A DNA stretch of 64,000 nucleotides from Prevotella melaninogenica (GCF_013267595.1 NZ_CP054011.1:1626147-1690146), one strand, 5' to 3'. Numbered from the stretch's first letter, positions 1 to 8,920 are shown. Notes: a model not told the origin generated them from the sequence alone. Made by a program: numbers and translations.

Positions 1-132
1 CTTGTGCAAGAGTGCAGTCTTATAATAACTGATATCGTGAGGAATAATGCCGATAATTTGGTACAAAGACAAATAAAGCTCCTTCTCCTTGCGGAAAGGG
101 AGCTTTATTCTATCAATTATATTATTCAGCAT
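1..132 (-). CDS. rnc: Ribonuclease III, N-terminal 44 codons (cut by window edge)
   Basis: Reading the minus strand from an ATG at 132 gives 44 uninterrupted codons to the window edge. The peptide has the Bacteroidota RNase III N-terminus, with segments IDRIKLPFRKEKELYLSLYQ and, further on, ISYYKTALLHK; the last is the family's first helix before the catalytic signature, which lies outside the window. RNase III cleaves double-stranded RNA in rRNA and mRNA processing. The ATG lies inside the last codons of fabF, so the genes overlap by 11 bp and are probably translationally coupled. The order acpP-fabF-rnc is usual in the phylum. Codons about 8-21 contain an 11-bp inverted repeat (72-82 with 99-109) that resembles a terminator but is coding. 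Confidence 0.85.
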   Translation of the reverse strand, partial: MLNNIIDRIKLPFRKEKELYLSLYQIIGIIPHDISYYKTALLHK

Positions 133-1384
133 ACTTCTTGAATACAACACAAGCATTGTGACCACCGAAACCGAAGGTGTTGCTAAGTGCAGCACGTACC
201 TCACGTTTCTGTGCCTTGTTGAACGTAAAGTTCAAGTTGTAATCCAATTCAGGATCCTTATCATCTTCCTCATGGTTGATAGTTGGAGGAACGATATCTT
301 CCTTCACAGACATGACACAAGCCAAAGCCTCTACAGCACCAGCTGCACCGAGGAGATGACCTGTCATACTCTTTGTAGAAGAGATATTCAACTTGTAAGC
401 AGCATCACCAAACAAAGCCTTGATAGCCTTTGCCTCTGAAATATCACCTACAGGAGTTGATGTACCGTGAACGTTGATATAGTCGATATCCTCTGGCTTC
501 AAACCTGCATCCTCAAGTGCTGCCTTCATAACGAGCTTAGCACCAAGACCCTCTGGGTGAGAAGCAGTGATATGATGAGCGTCAGCTGACTCGCCTTCAC
601 CAACCATCTCTGCGTAAATCTTAGCACCACGAGCCTTTGCATGCTCCAACTCCTCAAGGATAAGACAACCAGCACCCTCACCCATTACGAAGCCATCGCG
701 GCTTGCAGAGAATGGACGTGAAGCGTGCTCTGGATCATCATTGCGTGTAGAAAGTGCATGCATAGCATTGAAACCACCTACACCACAAGCGCAAATAGCA
801 GCCTCAGCACCACCACTAACGATAATATCAGCCTTCCCAAGACGAATCTGGTTGAATGCTGAAGCCAAAGCGTTAGTTGAAGAAGCACAAGCAGATGTTG
901 TTGTATAGTTAGGACCGTGGAATCCATACAGCATACTAATCTGTCCAGAAGCGATATCTGCAATCATCTTCGGAATGAAGAAAGGATTGAACTTAGGACC
1001 ATTCTCTGGATGCTGTGCGTAATAACTCACCTCATCTTCGAATGTCTTAATACCACCAATACCTACACCGTAGATTACACCTACGCGGTTCTTGTCAACC
1101 TTCTCTAAGTCGATGTTAGCGTCCTTAACACCCTGAATAGCACTAATCATAGCCAACTGAGTGTAGCGGTCGAGCTTACGAGCCTCCTTACGGTCAATGT
1201 AATCATTGATGTTAAGGTCTTTTACCTCACAAGCAAACTTCGTCTTGAACTGGGTTGTATCGAAATGTGTAATAGGAGCAGCACCACTCTTACCTGCCAG
1301 CATGTTCTGCCAAGTCTCCTCTGGAGTGTTACCCAATGGAGTAACGGCGCCAAGACCTGTTACAACTACTCTTTTTAATTCCAT
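122..1384 (-). CDS. fabF: Beta-ketoacyl-ACP synthase II
   Basis: Condensing enzyme of type II fatty-acid synthesis; it joins malonyl-ACP to an acyl-ACP in the cytoplasm. The 420-residue length is normal for FabF. The active-site cysteine is in TSACASS (about residue 166), and the two catalytic histidines are in NVHGTSTPVGD and MTGHLLGAAG in the C-terminal half. The chosen start gives MELKRVVVTG, the normal N-terminus. An in-frame ATG 18 codons upstream would add a hydrophobic stretch not seen in the family and is rejected. acpP lies 88 bp upstream on the same strand and rnc overlaps the 3' end, so the three form an operon. Confidence 0.97.
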   Translation of the reverse strand: MELKRVVVTGLGAVTPLGNTPEETWQNMLAGKSGAAPITHFDTTQFKTKFACEVKDLNINDYIDRKEARKLDRYTQLAMISAIQGVKDANIDLEKVDKNRVGVIYGVGIGGIKTFEDEVSYYAQHPENGPKFNPFFIPKMIADIASGQISMLYGFHGPNYTTTSACASSTNALASAFNQIRLGKADIIVSGGAEAAICACGVGGFNAMHALSTRNDDPEHASRPFSASRDGFVMGEGAGCLILEELEHAKARGAKIYAEMVGEGESADAHHITASHPEGLGAKLVMKAALEDAGLKPEDIDYINVHGTSTPVGDISEAKAIKALFGDAAYKLNISSTKSMTGHLLGAAGAVEALACVMSVKEDIVPPTINHEEDDKDPELDYNLNFTFNKAQKREVRAALSNTFGFGGHNACVVFKKYAE

Positions 1385-1472
1385 GCGTGAAATATAAATT
1401 AAAAAAGTAAAGTTAAAAAAAAAGCCAAGCAAAGACATACGCTTTGCTTGGTACTTTTATCTTGAGTAAACC

Positions 1473-1709
1473 TTACTTAGCGTTCTCCTCGATGTAAGAG
1501 ATAGCGTCGCCTACTGTAGAGATCTTCTCAGCCTTATCGTCTGGAATAGAAATACCGAACTCCTTCTCGAACTCCATGATGAGCTCTACTGTATCCAAAG
1601 AGTCAGCACCGAGGTCGTTTGTGAAACTTGCCTCTGGTTTTACCTCAGCCTCATCAACGCCGAGCTTCTCTACGATAATAGCCTTTACTTTTGATTCAAT
1701 TTCTGACAT
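1473..1709 (-). CDS. acpP: Acyl carrier protein
   Basis: Small acidic carrier of growing acyl chains in fatty-acid synthesis. It has 78 residues, the normal length. The phosphopantetheine attachment serine is Ser37 in the conserved [13 protein letters not shown] motif. It is the first gene of the acpP-fabF-rnc operon. The promoter at 1761-1792 fits the phylum pattern, leaving an untranslated leader of about 45 nt. Confidence 0.98.
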   Translation of the reverse strand: MSEIESKVKAIIVEKLGVDEAEVKPEASFTNDLGADSLDTVELIMEFEKEFGISIPDDKAEKISTVGDAISYIEENAK

Positions 1710-1760
1710 AATTGTAAGTTTTAAAATGTTTAATATTGATTTCCAAATTCAAAATGCGCT

Positions 1761-1792
1761 GCAAAGGAACTGTTTTTTTTCCATGTGTGCAA
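1761..1792 (-). promoter_or_regulatory. acpP promoter (Bacteroidota -33/-7 type)
   Basis: On the minus strand a TTG at 1792-1790 is followed by a 20-bp spacer and TTCCTTTGC at 1769-1761. This is one base off the TAnnTTTGC consensus. The predicted transcription start is near 1755. Confidence 0.6.
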
Positions 1793-2100
1793 GTTTTTTT
1801 ATTAAAAATACACTATCTATTGCACAAACCATATAGCTTTGTGCATGTTTTTGGGCGTTTTTACACTTAATTGTACGATAAATCAAATAATTATATCGGA
1901 TTATTCAAAACTTTATTTATGCCACTACGTGGAATTAAACTGATTTTATAAACTACTACACCTTATTATTATTAAGACGAAAATACAATAATGTTGTTTA
2001 TTGTCACTCATCATGCGTATTCTATCCGACATAGTAAAACACTCTTAATTGCCTTTTACAGTTTAAGCATAGTTTACTTTTTGCAAGCTTATAAAGCATC

Positions 2101-2176
2101 CGCACCATTGGTGTTAAGCGTTCGCACCATACGTGCTAAGCATCCGCACCATATGTGCTGAACCTCCGTACGATGA
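2101..2176. repeat. GC-rich 22-bp palindrome array, locus 1
   Basis: Three units start at 2101, 2123 and 2145, exactly 22 bp apart. Each is built on CGCACCATnnGTGC followed by a TAAGCATC-like linker, and a degenerate fourth unit follows near 2165. It lies in the 937-bp gene-free stretch between acpP and the DUF4254 gene. Six further loci of the same family occur in the window. Confidence 0.8.
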
Positions 2177-2295
2177 TTAAAAGGTTAATTATAACTCGTC
2201 CACAAATATGGAATTGAAGTCTACATAAATATCATTAGTGTGGAGGAAGTTTTATCCTCTCCTATTCCGAATGAAGCGATGAAAATGGATTTCAT

Positions 2296-2352
2296 TTATA
2301 GATAGTTAGTACGTTATGATGATTTTCCTGTCACTTCTGTCACTATCTATAA
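2296..2352. repeat. Inverted repeat, 11-bp arms
   Basis: TTATAGATAGT at 2296-2306 is matched by ACTATCTATAA at 2342-2352. It partly overlaps the dispersed 85-bp repeat that begins at 2324. The role is unknown. Confidence 0.5.
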
Positions 2353-2407
2353 GCTTATAAACACCTAATTTACAATTAGTTAATACTAATTGTTAAAATG
2401 ACAGCAA
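2324..2407 (+). repeat. Dispersed ~85-bp repeat, copy 1
   Basis: It begins with TTTTCCTGTCACTTCTGTCA and ends with GTTAAAATGACAGCAA. A diverged reverse-oriented copy lies at 18655-18742, with the same CCTGTCA(C)..CTGTCA start, CAATTAGT-like centre and TGACAGCAA end. Both copies are intergenic. Confidence 0.6.
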
Positions 2408-2500
2408 CCGAAATATAAACTTATTGTATAGATATGTGGCATATTCAGAGGAGCTTATAAGCGCATGAAATCCACTTAGAAGGGATATTCCTTATCGCAT

Positions 2501-2558
2501 CTTGTCTGTCTTTATGACTTGACATAGCCGCTACTCCTACATTGTAAAGACAGACAAG
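2501..2558. repeat. Long inverted repeat, 14-bp perfect arms
   Basis: CTTGTCTGTCTTTA at 2501-2514 pairs perfectly with TAAAGACAGACAAG at 2545-2558 across a 30-nt loop. It lies upstream of the DUF4254 promoter. It could be a small-RNA or terminator stem, or a protein-binding site; the sequence does not decide. Confidence 0.6.
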
Positions 2559-2644
2559 CTACTCAATAAGAAAATAAAATATGTTTAGGCACTCATGACT
2601 GATTTGGGATTAAGCGATTAACAATGAAAAACAAGAGTTTTTAT

Positions 2645-2676
2645 TTTGTCCTTTAAGGAATTTACTTTATATTTGC
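2645..2676 (+). promoter_or_regulatory. Promoter of the DUF4254 gene
   Basis: TTTG at 2645-2648, a 19-bp spacer, then a perfect -7 element TATATTTGC at 2668-2676. Transcription should start near 2683. This rules out the longer open frame that would begin with TTG at 2646, inside the promoter. Confidence 0.85.
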
Positions 2677-2702
2677 AGAATAAACAGAAAAATAAAAACC
2701 GA

Positions 2703-3308
2703 ATGTCATTTACAAAACATTGTAACGAGATTTTCAATCAGGCAATCCGTGATTATCATATTACGGACAACGTAGATACGCCGATTAACAACCCTTACGA
2801 CAGAGATTCCATTGAAAACCGTCTCTATCTGAAATGCTGGATTGACACAGTACAGTGGCACTTCGAGGACCTTATCCGCGACCCACATATCAACCCAGAC
2901 GAAGGAATGAGTCTCAAGCATCGTATTGACCGCTCTAACCAGGACCGTACAGACCTTGTTGAGCAGATTGACTCGTATTTCCGTCAGCTCTACTCTGACG
3001 TGACTCCACTCCCAGAAGCGACTATCAACACCGAGAGTCCAGCATGGGCAGTTGACCGTCTGTCTATCCTTGCATTGAAGATTTATCACATGAAGGAGCA
3101 GACTGAGCGCAAGGATGCTTCAGCTGAGCACATTAAGAAATGTAAGTCTAAGCTGAATATCCTCCTCGAACAACAGAAGGACCTCAGTCTTGCCATCGAC
3201 CAATTGCTCGATGACATTGAACATGGCCGTAAGTACATGAAGGTTTATCGTCAGATGAAAATGTACAACGACCCTGCTACCAATCCGATTCTTTACAACA
3301 AGAAATAA
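2703..3308 (+). CDS. DUF4254 domain-containing protein
   Basis: A 201-residue soluble, charged protein matching from memory the Bacteroidota DUF4254 family, often found next to LPS glycosyltransferase genes. The family function is not established. N-terminal MSFTKHCNEIFNQAIRDYH and the internal segment NPYDRDSIENRLYLKCWID are the recognisable parts. The C-terminal half is helical with a likely coiled coil (about residues 135-190). The start follows from the promoter at 2645-2676. The next gene is a GT9 glycosyltransferase 165 bp downstream, the usual neighbour, which suggests a role around surface glycan synthesis (inference). Confidence 0.8.
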   Translation: MSFTKHCNEIFNQAIRDYHITDNVDTPINNPYDRDSIENRLYLKCWIDTVQWHFEDLIRDPHINPDEGMSLKHRIDRSNQDRTDLVEQIDSYFRQLYSDVTPLPEATINTESPAWAVDRLSILALKIYHMKEQTERKDASAEHIKKCKSKLNILLEQQKDLSLAIDQLLDDIEHGRKYMKVYRQMKMYNDPATNPILYNKK

Positions 3309-3315
3309 TATGATG

Positions 3316-3341
3316 CCCCTCCCACTCTGCATAGGGAGGGG
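3316..3341 (+). terminator. GC-rich hairpin after the DUF4254 gene
   Basis: CCCCTCCC (3316-3323) pairs with GGGAGGGG (3334-3341) eight bases after the stop codon. No long T-run follows. Similar CCCCTCY hairpins follow other genes in the window (13178, 31979, 53787), so this is probably the local terminator style. Confidence 0.55.
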
Positions 3342-3473
3342 TGTAATTACTCGCTCAGAGTAAACATCAATGCGCTTTATTAGTTATTGAATAAGCATAT
3401 CTTATTGCTTATCTTTATCAATCATAACCTTTTTCCTCTATTCTTTATCCTGCTTATTCATTTCTGTTAGCCT

Positions 3474-4523
3474 ATGAAAACCCCACATATTCTTATCATC
3501 CGATTCTCTGCTATGGGCGACATTGCTATGACAGTTCCCATCGTTTATTCGTTTGCAAAGCAGTATCCAGATGTGAGAATAAGTGTGCTTTCTCGTCCTT
3601 TTGCACAGCCATTCTTTCAGCATTTAACACCAAATGTCGACTTTATGGCTGCCGATTTGAAAGAAGAATATAAAGGTTTTAGAGGACTTAACGCACTTTA
3701 CCGTCGGTTGGTAGCAAAGCAATTTACAGCTGTAGCCGATTTCCATAACGTGCTTCGAACCCGTTTCCTTCGCTTACGTTTCCTTCTCGATGGCAAATCT
3801 GTGGCACATATCAATAAGCATAAGCAAGGAAAGAAGCTACTCTGTCGGGAAGAAAATAAGGTTTTCATACAGCAGCCTACCTCTTTTCAAAACTATGCTG
3901 ACGTACTCGAAGCATTAGGCTATCCTATTAAACCTGAATTTACGAGTATCTTCCCAGCTGAAGGTGGCGACTTACAGCTTCTCCCTAATATAATAGGTGT
4001 AAAGCAACCATCGGAACGATGGATAGGTATAGCACCATTTGCAGCCCATGCAGGTAAGATGTATCCACAGGAAAAGATGGAACTTGTGGTGCGAAAACTT
4101 ACTGAGAAACATCCTTCTTGGCGTATCTTCCTCTTTGGTGGTGGTAAACAAGAAATAGAAGTATTGAACCAATGGGCAGCACAATATCCACAATGTCTCT
4201 GCGTTGCTAACGTCCTTAAAGGACTCGAAAAGGAACTCATCCTTATGAGTCATCTCGACACTATGGTCTCAATGGATAGTGCTAACATGCACCTTGCTTC
4301 CCTCACTGGTACACGCGTGGTAAGTGTATGGGGCGCAACCCACCCTTATTGTGGCTTTATGGGTTGGCAACAGAAGGAAGAAGATGCTGTTCAAATCAAT
4401 ACACTCTCTTGTCGTCCTTGCTCTGTCTTTGGTAACAAACCCTGCCATCGGGGTGACTTCGCTTGTATGAATAATATTCTTCCAGAAGAGATTATTCAGC
4501 GTATTGAAGAGGGATTGCTGTAG
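3474..4523 (+). CDS. Glycosyltransferase family 9 (heptosyltransferase-like)
   Basis: A 349-residue GT-B enzyme of the ADP-heptose:LPS heptosyltransferase family. These transfer sugars to the lipid A-core oligosaccharide at the cytoplasmic face of the inner membrane. The N-terminal RFSAMGDIAMTVPIV is the GT9 signature. The C-terminal donor-binding region has SMDSANMHLASLTGTRVVSVWGATHP (split here only in description: SMDSANMHLA then GTRVVSVWGATHP). Heptose is not confirmed as the donor. It follows the DUF4254 gene, and a lipoprotein gene comes 59 bp after it. Confidence 0.88.
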   Translation: MKTPHILIIRFSAMGDIAMTVPIVYSFAKQYPDVRISVLSRPFAQPFFQHLTPNVDFMAADLKEEYKGFRGLNALYRRLVAKQFTAVADFHNVLRTRFLRLRFLLDGKSVAHINKHKQGKKLLCREENKVFIQQPTSFQNYADVLEALGYPIKPEFTSIFPAEGGDLQLLPNIIGVKQPSERWIGIAPFAAHAGKMYPQEKMELVVRKLTEKHPSWRIFLFGGGKQEIEVLNQWAAQYPQCLCVANVLKGLEKELILMSHLDTMVSMDSANMHLASLTGTRVVSVWGATHPYCGFMGWQQKEEDAVQINTLSCRPCSVFGNKPCHRGDFACMNNILPEEIIQRIEEGLL

Positions 4524-4582
4524 GAATAGAATATAGAAAGATTTTAAAGAATAAAGATATAAAACTTCAACACCATAAAAGT

Positions 4583-5203
4583 ATGAAACAAACTGCACTC
4601 TTCTTCGTCTTTCTTCTTACCCTCCTATCCTCCTGTTGTAATAAGACTTGTCAAAAATCAACAGACAATAATCCATTAGACAGTCTTGTTCTTGTTGACA
4701 CCACAGAGATGAAATCAGCCTTTTTGGGATGTATTCATCGTTTTATTAAGCAATATCCTAAGGATAGTACGTTTATTCTTAAATGTGGATATGGATATGA
4801 AGACCACGGTGTTTATACAAATGGGGTCTATATCAACAGTGACGTTTTTGTTATCCAACCAGCTTATTACGATATGTTTATGGGTGGAGAATGGTCTATT
4901 GATGATATGTATCCTTCACATTATTTCAAGATAGACAACCGTATCGTCTTCCTCTGCTCACGTTCAGATTCCTTTATGAAGCAGGAGAAATACCGGAAAG
5001 CCTACCATCAGATAGTGTCTGATAGTCTACGTGTACACTATGAGGATTTTGCTTTTATCCTTGTTGAACACAAAGACAATAAGGCTACATTGTTATCAAG
5101 TGACGAAATGAGAAAGCGAAAGATTAGTCCTATCAGTGGTTTTAGAACAGTTGTCAAGTTCAAAGCTCCAAAGCTTACGGATGAATCATCAAAAGATGAA
5201 TAA
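4583..5203 (+). CDS. Hypothetical lipoprotein
   Basis: A 206-residue protein with a lipoprotein signal peptide: two positive or polar residues, a hydrophobic core, then LLSSC with the lipidated cysteine at about residue 18. After cleavage it should be anchored in the cell envelope. The mature part is rich in aromatic and charged residues, with no catalytic motif I recognise. It sits 59 bp downstream of the GT9 gene and may be co-transcribed. Confidence 0.75.
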   Translation: MKQTALFFVFLLTLLSSCCNKTCQKSTDNNPLDSLVLVDTTEMKSAFLGCIHRFIKQYPKDSTFILKCGYGYEDHGVYTNGVYINSDVFVIQPAYYDMFMGGEWSIDDMYPSHYFKIDNRIVFLCSRSDSFMKQEKYRKAYHQIVSDSLRVHYEDFAFILVEHKDNKATLLSSDEMRKRKISPISGFRTVVKFKAPKLTDESSKDE

Positions 5204-5235
5204 GCTTATCAAGGAACAATAAGGGGTATTTTTTA

Positions 5236-5250
5236 GGTTCTTCCGTTAAA
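5236..5250 (+). repeat. Isolated 15-bp arm of the 400-bp repeat
   Basis: GGTTCTTCCGTTAAA is identical to the left arm of the terminal hairpin in repeat copy B (14514-14528). It is the inverse, with one mismatch, of the right end of copy A (5807-5821). Copy A may therefore once have been a longer element, about 5236-5821. Confidence 0.55.
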
Positions 5251-5403
5251 TGCGTAGATTGTTAATAGAATGAGATTCATCCACATACATGGTATAATTA
5301 CCTCCAATAAGATGGTTTTATAAAGGGGAATAAACTACATGATAAACGTAATAAGGTACAATGTCTTTCTGTATTCTACAAACAACTTATTCCCTTATTA
5401 CGT

Positions 5404-5821
5404 GAAGTTTGTAAACTATTTTCGTGCAGTTCAAAACCAATACATGCTCTTTTGGCTTCTAAAAGACGCCCAATTAGCTTGCAAAAGGTGCCCTTTAAGA
5501 CCCTTACTAACGCCCTTTTGAAGTCCAATTAAGCACCTTTCATCATACCGTTTTATAACTAATTGATTTACTGTTGGTTACAAAATTGCTTCTTATATGT
5601 GTTTTTGGCGTTAGTTATAGAAGATTACTTTGAAATTATGTAATGATTTTTCAAATCTTTATCTGCGTATTTTCGAAGTCTAAAAATAAATGATTTTCAA
5701 TGAAAAAGGATGATAATCGGATAGAATGTTGACTGTCTTAGCCAAGTTTTTGTTTAATGAGTAGCTATGGTTCATACGCTAAAGCAATACGAAAAGCGTC
5801 CACATATTTAACGGAAGAGCC
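5404..5821 (+). repeat. Dispersed ~400-bp repeat, copy A
   Basis: A 418-bp intergenic block closely resembling 14170-14566 in the same orientation. Landmarks shared by both are GAAGTTTGTAAACTATTTT at the start, a run of AAAGACGCCC / AAAAGGTGC / TAACGCCCTTTT / AAGCACCTTT short repeats, ATTATGTAATGATTTTTCAAA in the middle and TTTAACGGAAGAGCC at the end. Copy A is more decayed at its end hairpin. The 60-codon open frame over its left part has no coding character. No transposase is associated. Confidence 0.8.
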
Positions 5822-6151
5822 ATTTTTTAATACAATTATAGCTTTAAAAAGCTATCAAGCGGCTTACTTTTCTCCTTACTTTATCTATCTTTATTCTTCT
5901 AATCATTGTCTTTAGCGATATTATGTTTATGAGAATAAGTCGCAATCAATAGACAATCGAAAATAAAGAAAAGATAACAAAAATAATAAATCAGGTTTTA
6001 GGAGAAAAGTGATAGGCATTTATTTCGTTTAATAAAACCATAAACTATAATTTTAAATACCAAAATAAGTGCTTTTTGTAAGCAATAAATAAAGATTTTG
6101 AACAGCTGAGAATATTTCAATTTTAAACAAAAAATAGCACTTAATTCTTTT

Positions 6152-6209
6152 CCATTTTGGATAACAATTAAAAGTTAGAAAGTTCTCAAAATATTCCGTT
6201 TTGGATAAC
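6152..6209 (+). promoter_or_regulatory. Twin 14-bp direct repeats upstream of nrdA
   Basis: CCATTTTGGATAAC (6152-6165) and CCGTTTTGGATAAC (6196-6209) match at 13 of 14 positions and start 44 bp apart, about four helical turns. They sit just upstream of the -7-like element of nrdA and are candidate binding sites for a regulator of ribonucleotide reductase. They do not look like the NrdR box of other phyla. Confidence 0.45.
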
Positions 6210-6230
6210 TATCATATCATTTTTTTTTCT

Positions 6231-6238
6231 TAACTTTG
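6231..6238 (+). promoter_or_regulatory. nrdA -7 promoter element
   Basis: TAACTTTG fits TAnnTTTG. The nearest upstream TTTG (6200-6203) is 27 bp away, longer than usual, so the -33 element is uncertain. The leader to the nrdA ATG would be about 110 nt. Confidence 0.5.
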
Positions 6239-6357
6239 TCCATACAAAAACCCGCTAAAAGGCGTAAGTTACTAATAATATGTTACTTATACGTAAATAA
6301 GTAAGTCTCAATAACGAATTGAAGTAGTACAAAATAGAAAACTTTATAAAAGAAGTA

Positions 6358-8877
6358 ATGAATATAACAAAACGTAATGGAGAAGTAGAAGTCTATAATA
6401 ACGAAAAGATTTCAATAGCCATTAAAAAGAGTTTTATCAGCACCGGAAAGGATATTTCAGACAGTGAGATAGCCGGAATGGTAAGCGAAGTAGAGCAGTT
6501 CATCAAAGAGAACCCTGAACTGCGCACTGTGGAGGATATCCAGAACCGTGTAGAGAAGTGTCTTATGGCACATGGTCATTACGATGAAGCGAAGAATTAT
6601 ATTCTCTTCCGCTATCAGCGTAATGAGCAGCGACAAGCTATTAATTACATTGTGTGGACTGCTGACGATCGTGAGCTGGCTGATGTATTGCACAGTGTAG
6701 CACGAGAATACCGAGAGCGTTCTTATAGTATGGTGACTCTTCAGGAGAAGTTCTCAAGTTTCACTAAGCCTGGTATGTCACAGAAAGACTCAATTGATGC
6801 ACTTATCAAGGCTGCTGTAGAATTGACAACACCAGAGGCTCCAGCATGGGAGATGATTTCAGCACGTATTCTTTCTTATCGTTCTGAGAAGAAAATCACC
6901 CGTTTGGAGGAAGAGTTGGGACTCAAGACCTTCTATCGTAAGGTTAAATATATGACCGAAGAAGGACTTTATGGTGATTATATTCTTCAGAACTATAGTG
7001 AAGAAGAAATCAACGAGGCTGCTACTTTCATTGATCCTGAACGTAATAAACTCCTTAATTATTCAGGTCTTGATCTACTTCTAAAGCGTTATGTTATAAA
7101 GAATTACACTGGTAAAGTGATTGAACGTGTACAGGAAATGTTCCTTGGAATCGCACTTCATCTTGCTATGCCAGAGAAAGAAGACCGTCTTACATGGGTA
7201 CGTCGCATCTATGACTTACTCAGTAAGTTGGAAGTAACGATGGCAACCCCTACCCTCTCTAATTCTCGTAAGTCAAGTCATCAGCTTTCAAGTTGCTTCA
7301 TTGACACCGTACCAGATAGTTTGGATGGTATCTATCGTAGCTTGGACAACTTCTCACAGGTGAGCAAGTTTGGCGGTGGTATGGGTATGTACTTCGGTAA
7401 GGTACGTGCTACAGGTGGTAATATCCGTGGTTTTAAGGGCGTAGCAGGTGGTGTTATCCGTTGGATGAGACTTGTTAATGACACTGCTGTAGCTGTTGAT
7501 CAGTTAGGTATGCGCCAAGGTGCTGTAGCCGTTTACTTAGATGTATGGCACAAAGACCTACCAGAATTCTTGCAACTTCGTACCAACAACGGTGACGATC
7601 GTATGAAGGCACACGACATCTTCCCAGCAATTTGCTATCCAGACTTATTCTGGAAGATGGCAGAAGAAGACCTGAATCAGAACTGGTCGCTCTTCTGTCC
7701 TAACGAGATTATGCGTATCAAGGGTTACTGTCTTGAGGATTGTTATGGCGAAGAGTGGGAACGTAAGTACCTTGATTGTGTGAATGATCAGCGTCTTTCA
7801 CGTCGTGTTATTAGCATTAAGGATATTGTTAGATTGGTTCTTCGTTCTGCTGTTGAGACCGGAACACCATTTACATTCAACCGTGACACAGTAAACAGAG
7901 CTAATCCTAACGCTCATAAGGGAATGATTTACTGCTCTAATCTCTGTACTGAGATTGCTCAGAACATGGCTCCAATTGAGACAGTATCTAAGGAAGTAGA
8001 GACAAAGGATGGTGATACTGTTGTTGTTACAACTACTCGTCCAGGTGAGTTTGTAGTATGTAACTTGGCAAGTTTGTCACTTGGTAGACTTCCATTGGAG
8101 GATGAGGAAAAGATGAAAGAAAAGGTGGCAACCGTTGTTCGTGCACTCGACAACGTTATCAACCTTAACTTCTATCCTGTTCCTTATGCACAGCTTACCA
8201 ACCAGCGTTATCGTTCAATTGGCTTGGGTATTAGTGGTTATCACCATGCTCTTGCTAAACGTCGCATCAAGTGGGAGAGTGAGGAGCATCTGCAGTTTAT
8301 GGATAAGGTGTTCGAGACTATCAACCGAGCAGCTATTCTTGCCAGCTCAAACCTTGCTAAGGAGAAAGGAAGCTATCAGTTCTTTGAAGGAAGTGACTGG
8401 CAAACGGGTGCTTACTTTGATAAGCGTGGTTATGATAGTGCTGAATGGCAGGATGTTCGTAAGACAGTTGCCTTGCAGGGTATGCGCAATGCTTATCTTC
8501 TTGCAGTCGCACCAACCAGCAGTACAAGTATTATTGCAGGTACAACAGCCGGCTTAGACCCAATTATGAAGCGTTTCTTCTTAGAAGAGAAGAAAGGAAG
8601 TATGCTTCCACGTGTTGCTCCTGAGCTTTCAGATGAGACCTACTGGATGTATAAGAGTGCTTATCTTATCAACCAAAAATGGAGTGTTCGTGCTTCTGGT
8701 GTACGTCAGCGTCATATCGACCAGGCACAGAGTATGAACCTCTATATCACCAATGACTTCACAATGCGCCAGATTCTCGACCTTTACTTACTTGCTTGGA
8801 AAGAGGGTGTTAAGACTATCTACTATGTGCGTAGTAAGTCATTAGAGGTGGAAGAGTGTGAGAGCTGCTCATCATAA
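6358..8877 (+). CDS. nrdA: Ribonucleoside-diphosphate reductase, alpha (class Ia)
   Basis: Large subunit of ribonucleotide reductase, which makes deoxyribonucleotides for DNA synthesis. It has 839 residues. An N-terminal ATP-cone (about 1-90, ITKRNGEVEVYNNEKISIAI) gives allosteric control. The three active-site cysteines are at about 313 (SSCFID), 530 (SNLCTEI) and 568 (FVVCNLAS). The distance between the last two is some 15 residues longer than in E. coli NrdA because of a short insertion. The tail ends ECESCSS, a CxxC that fits the shuttle pair re-reduced by thioredoxin. nrdB follows 90 bp downstream, so the two form an operon. Confidence 0.96.
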   Translation: MNITKRNGEVEVYNNEKISIAIKKSFISTGKDISDSEIAGMVSEVEQFIKENPELRTVEDIQNRVEKCLMAHGHYDEAKNYILFRYQRNEQRQAINYIVWTADDRELADVLHSVAREYRERSYSMVTLQEKFSSFTKPGMSQKDSIDALIKAAVELTTPEAPAWEMISARILSYRSEKKITRLEEELGLKTFYRKVKYMTEEGLYGDYILQNYSEEEINEAATFIDPERNKLLNYSGLDLLLKRYVIKNYTGKVIERVQEMFLGIALHLAMPEKEDRLTWVRRIYDLLSKLEVTMATPTLSNSRKSSHQLSSCFIDTVPDSLDGIYRSLDNFSQVSKFGGGMGMYFGKVRATGGNIRGFKGVAGGVIRWMRLVNDTAVAVDQLGMRQGAVAVYLDVWHKDLPEFLQLRTNNGDDRMKAHDIFPAICYPDLFWKMAEEDLNQNWSLFCPNEIMRIKGYCLEDCYGEEWERKYLDCVNDQRLSRRVISIKDIVRLVLRSAVETGTPFTFNRDTVNRANPNAHKGMIYCSNLCTEIAQNMAPIETVSKEVETKDGDTVVVTTTRPGEFVVCNLASLSLGRLPLEDEEKMKEKVATVVRALDNVINLNFYPVPYAQLTNQRYRSIGLGISGYHHALAKRRIKWESEEHLQFMDKVFETINRAAILASSNLAKEKGSYQFFEGSDWQTGAYFDKRGYDSAEWQDVRKTVALQGMRNAYLLAVAPTSSTSIIAGTTAGLDPIMKRFFLEEKKGSMLPRVAPELSDETYWMYKSAYLINQKWSVRASGVRQRHIDQAQSMNLYITNDFTMRQILDLYLLAWKEGVKTIYYVRSKSLEVEECESCSS

Positions 8878-8878
8878 T

Positions 8879-8920
8879 AATTCAGAATTCACAATTCATA
8901 ATTCAGAATTATGATTACCT
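8879..8920 (+). repeat. AATTCATAATTCAGAATT spacer repeat, short copy
   Basis: The nrdA-nrdB spacer carries an AT-rich self-complementary ATTCAGAATTCACAATTCATAAT-like sequence (split: ATTCAGAATTCACAA, TTCATAATTC) ending ATTATGATTACC. The same ending recurs in the tandem repeat at 10030-10230. Confidence 0.6.

Larger units (their letters stand above)
5822..6357 (+). other. AT-rich leader region of nrdA
   Basis: No gene is visible here. The stretch is very AT-rich and ends with the nrdA promoter region. A pair of CCRTTTTGGATAAC sites (6152-6165, 6196-6209) and a -7-like TAACTTTG (6231-6238) are listed separately. Confidence 0.6.

Noticed and set aside
72..109. fabF terminator hairpin
   Set aside because: The same bases are inside the rnc coding frame that starts at 132, so it cannot be a simple operon-ending terminator.
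2646..2702. Longer DUF4254 start (TTG)
   Set aside because: It starts inside the -33/-7 promoter, upstream of the predicted transcript start.
5339..5521. 60-codon open frame
   Set aside because: It runs into dispersed repeat copy A, whose other copy does not preserve the frame; no start signal or protein family is recognised.
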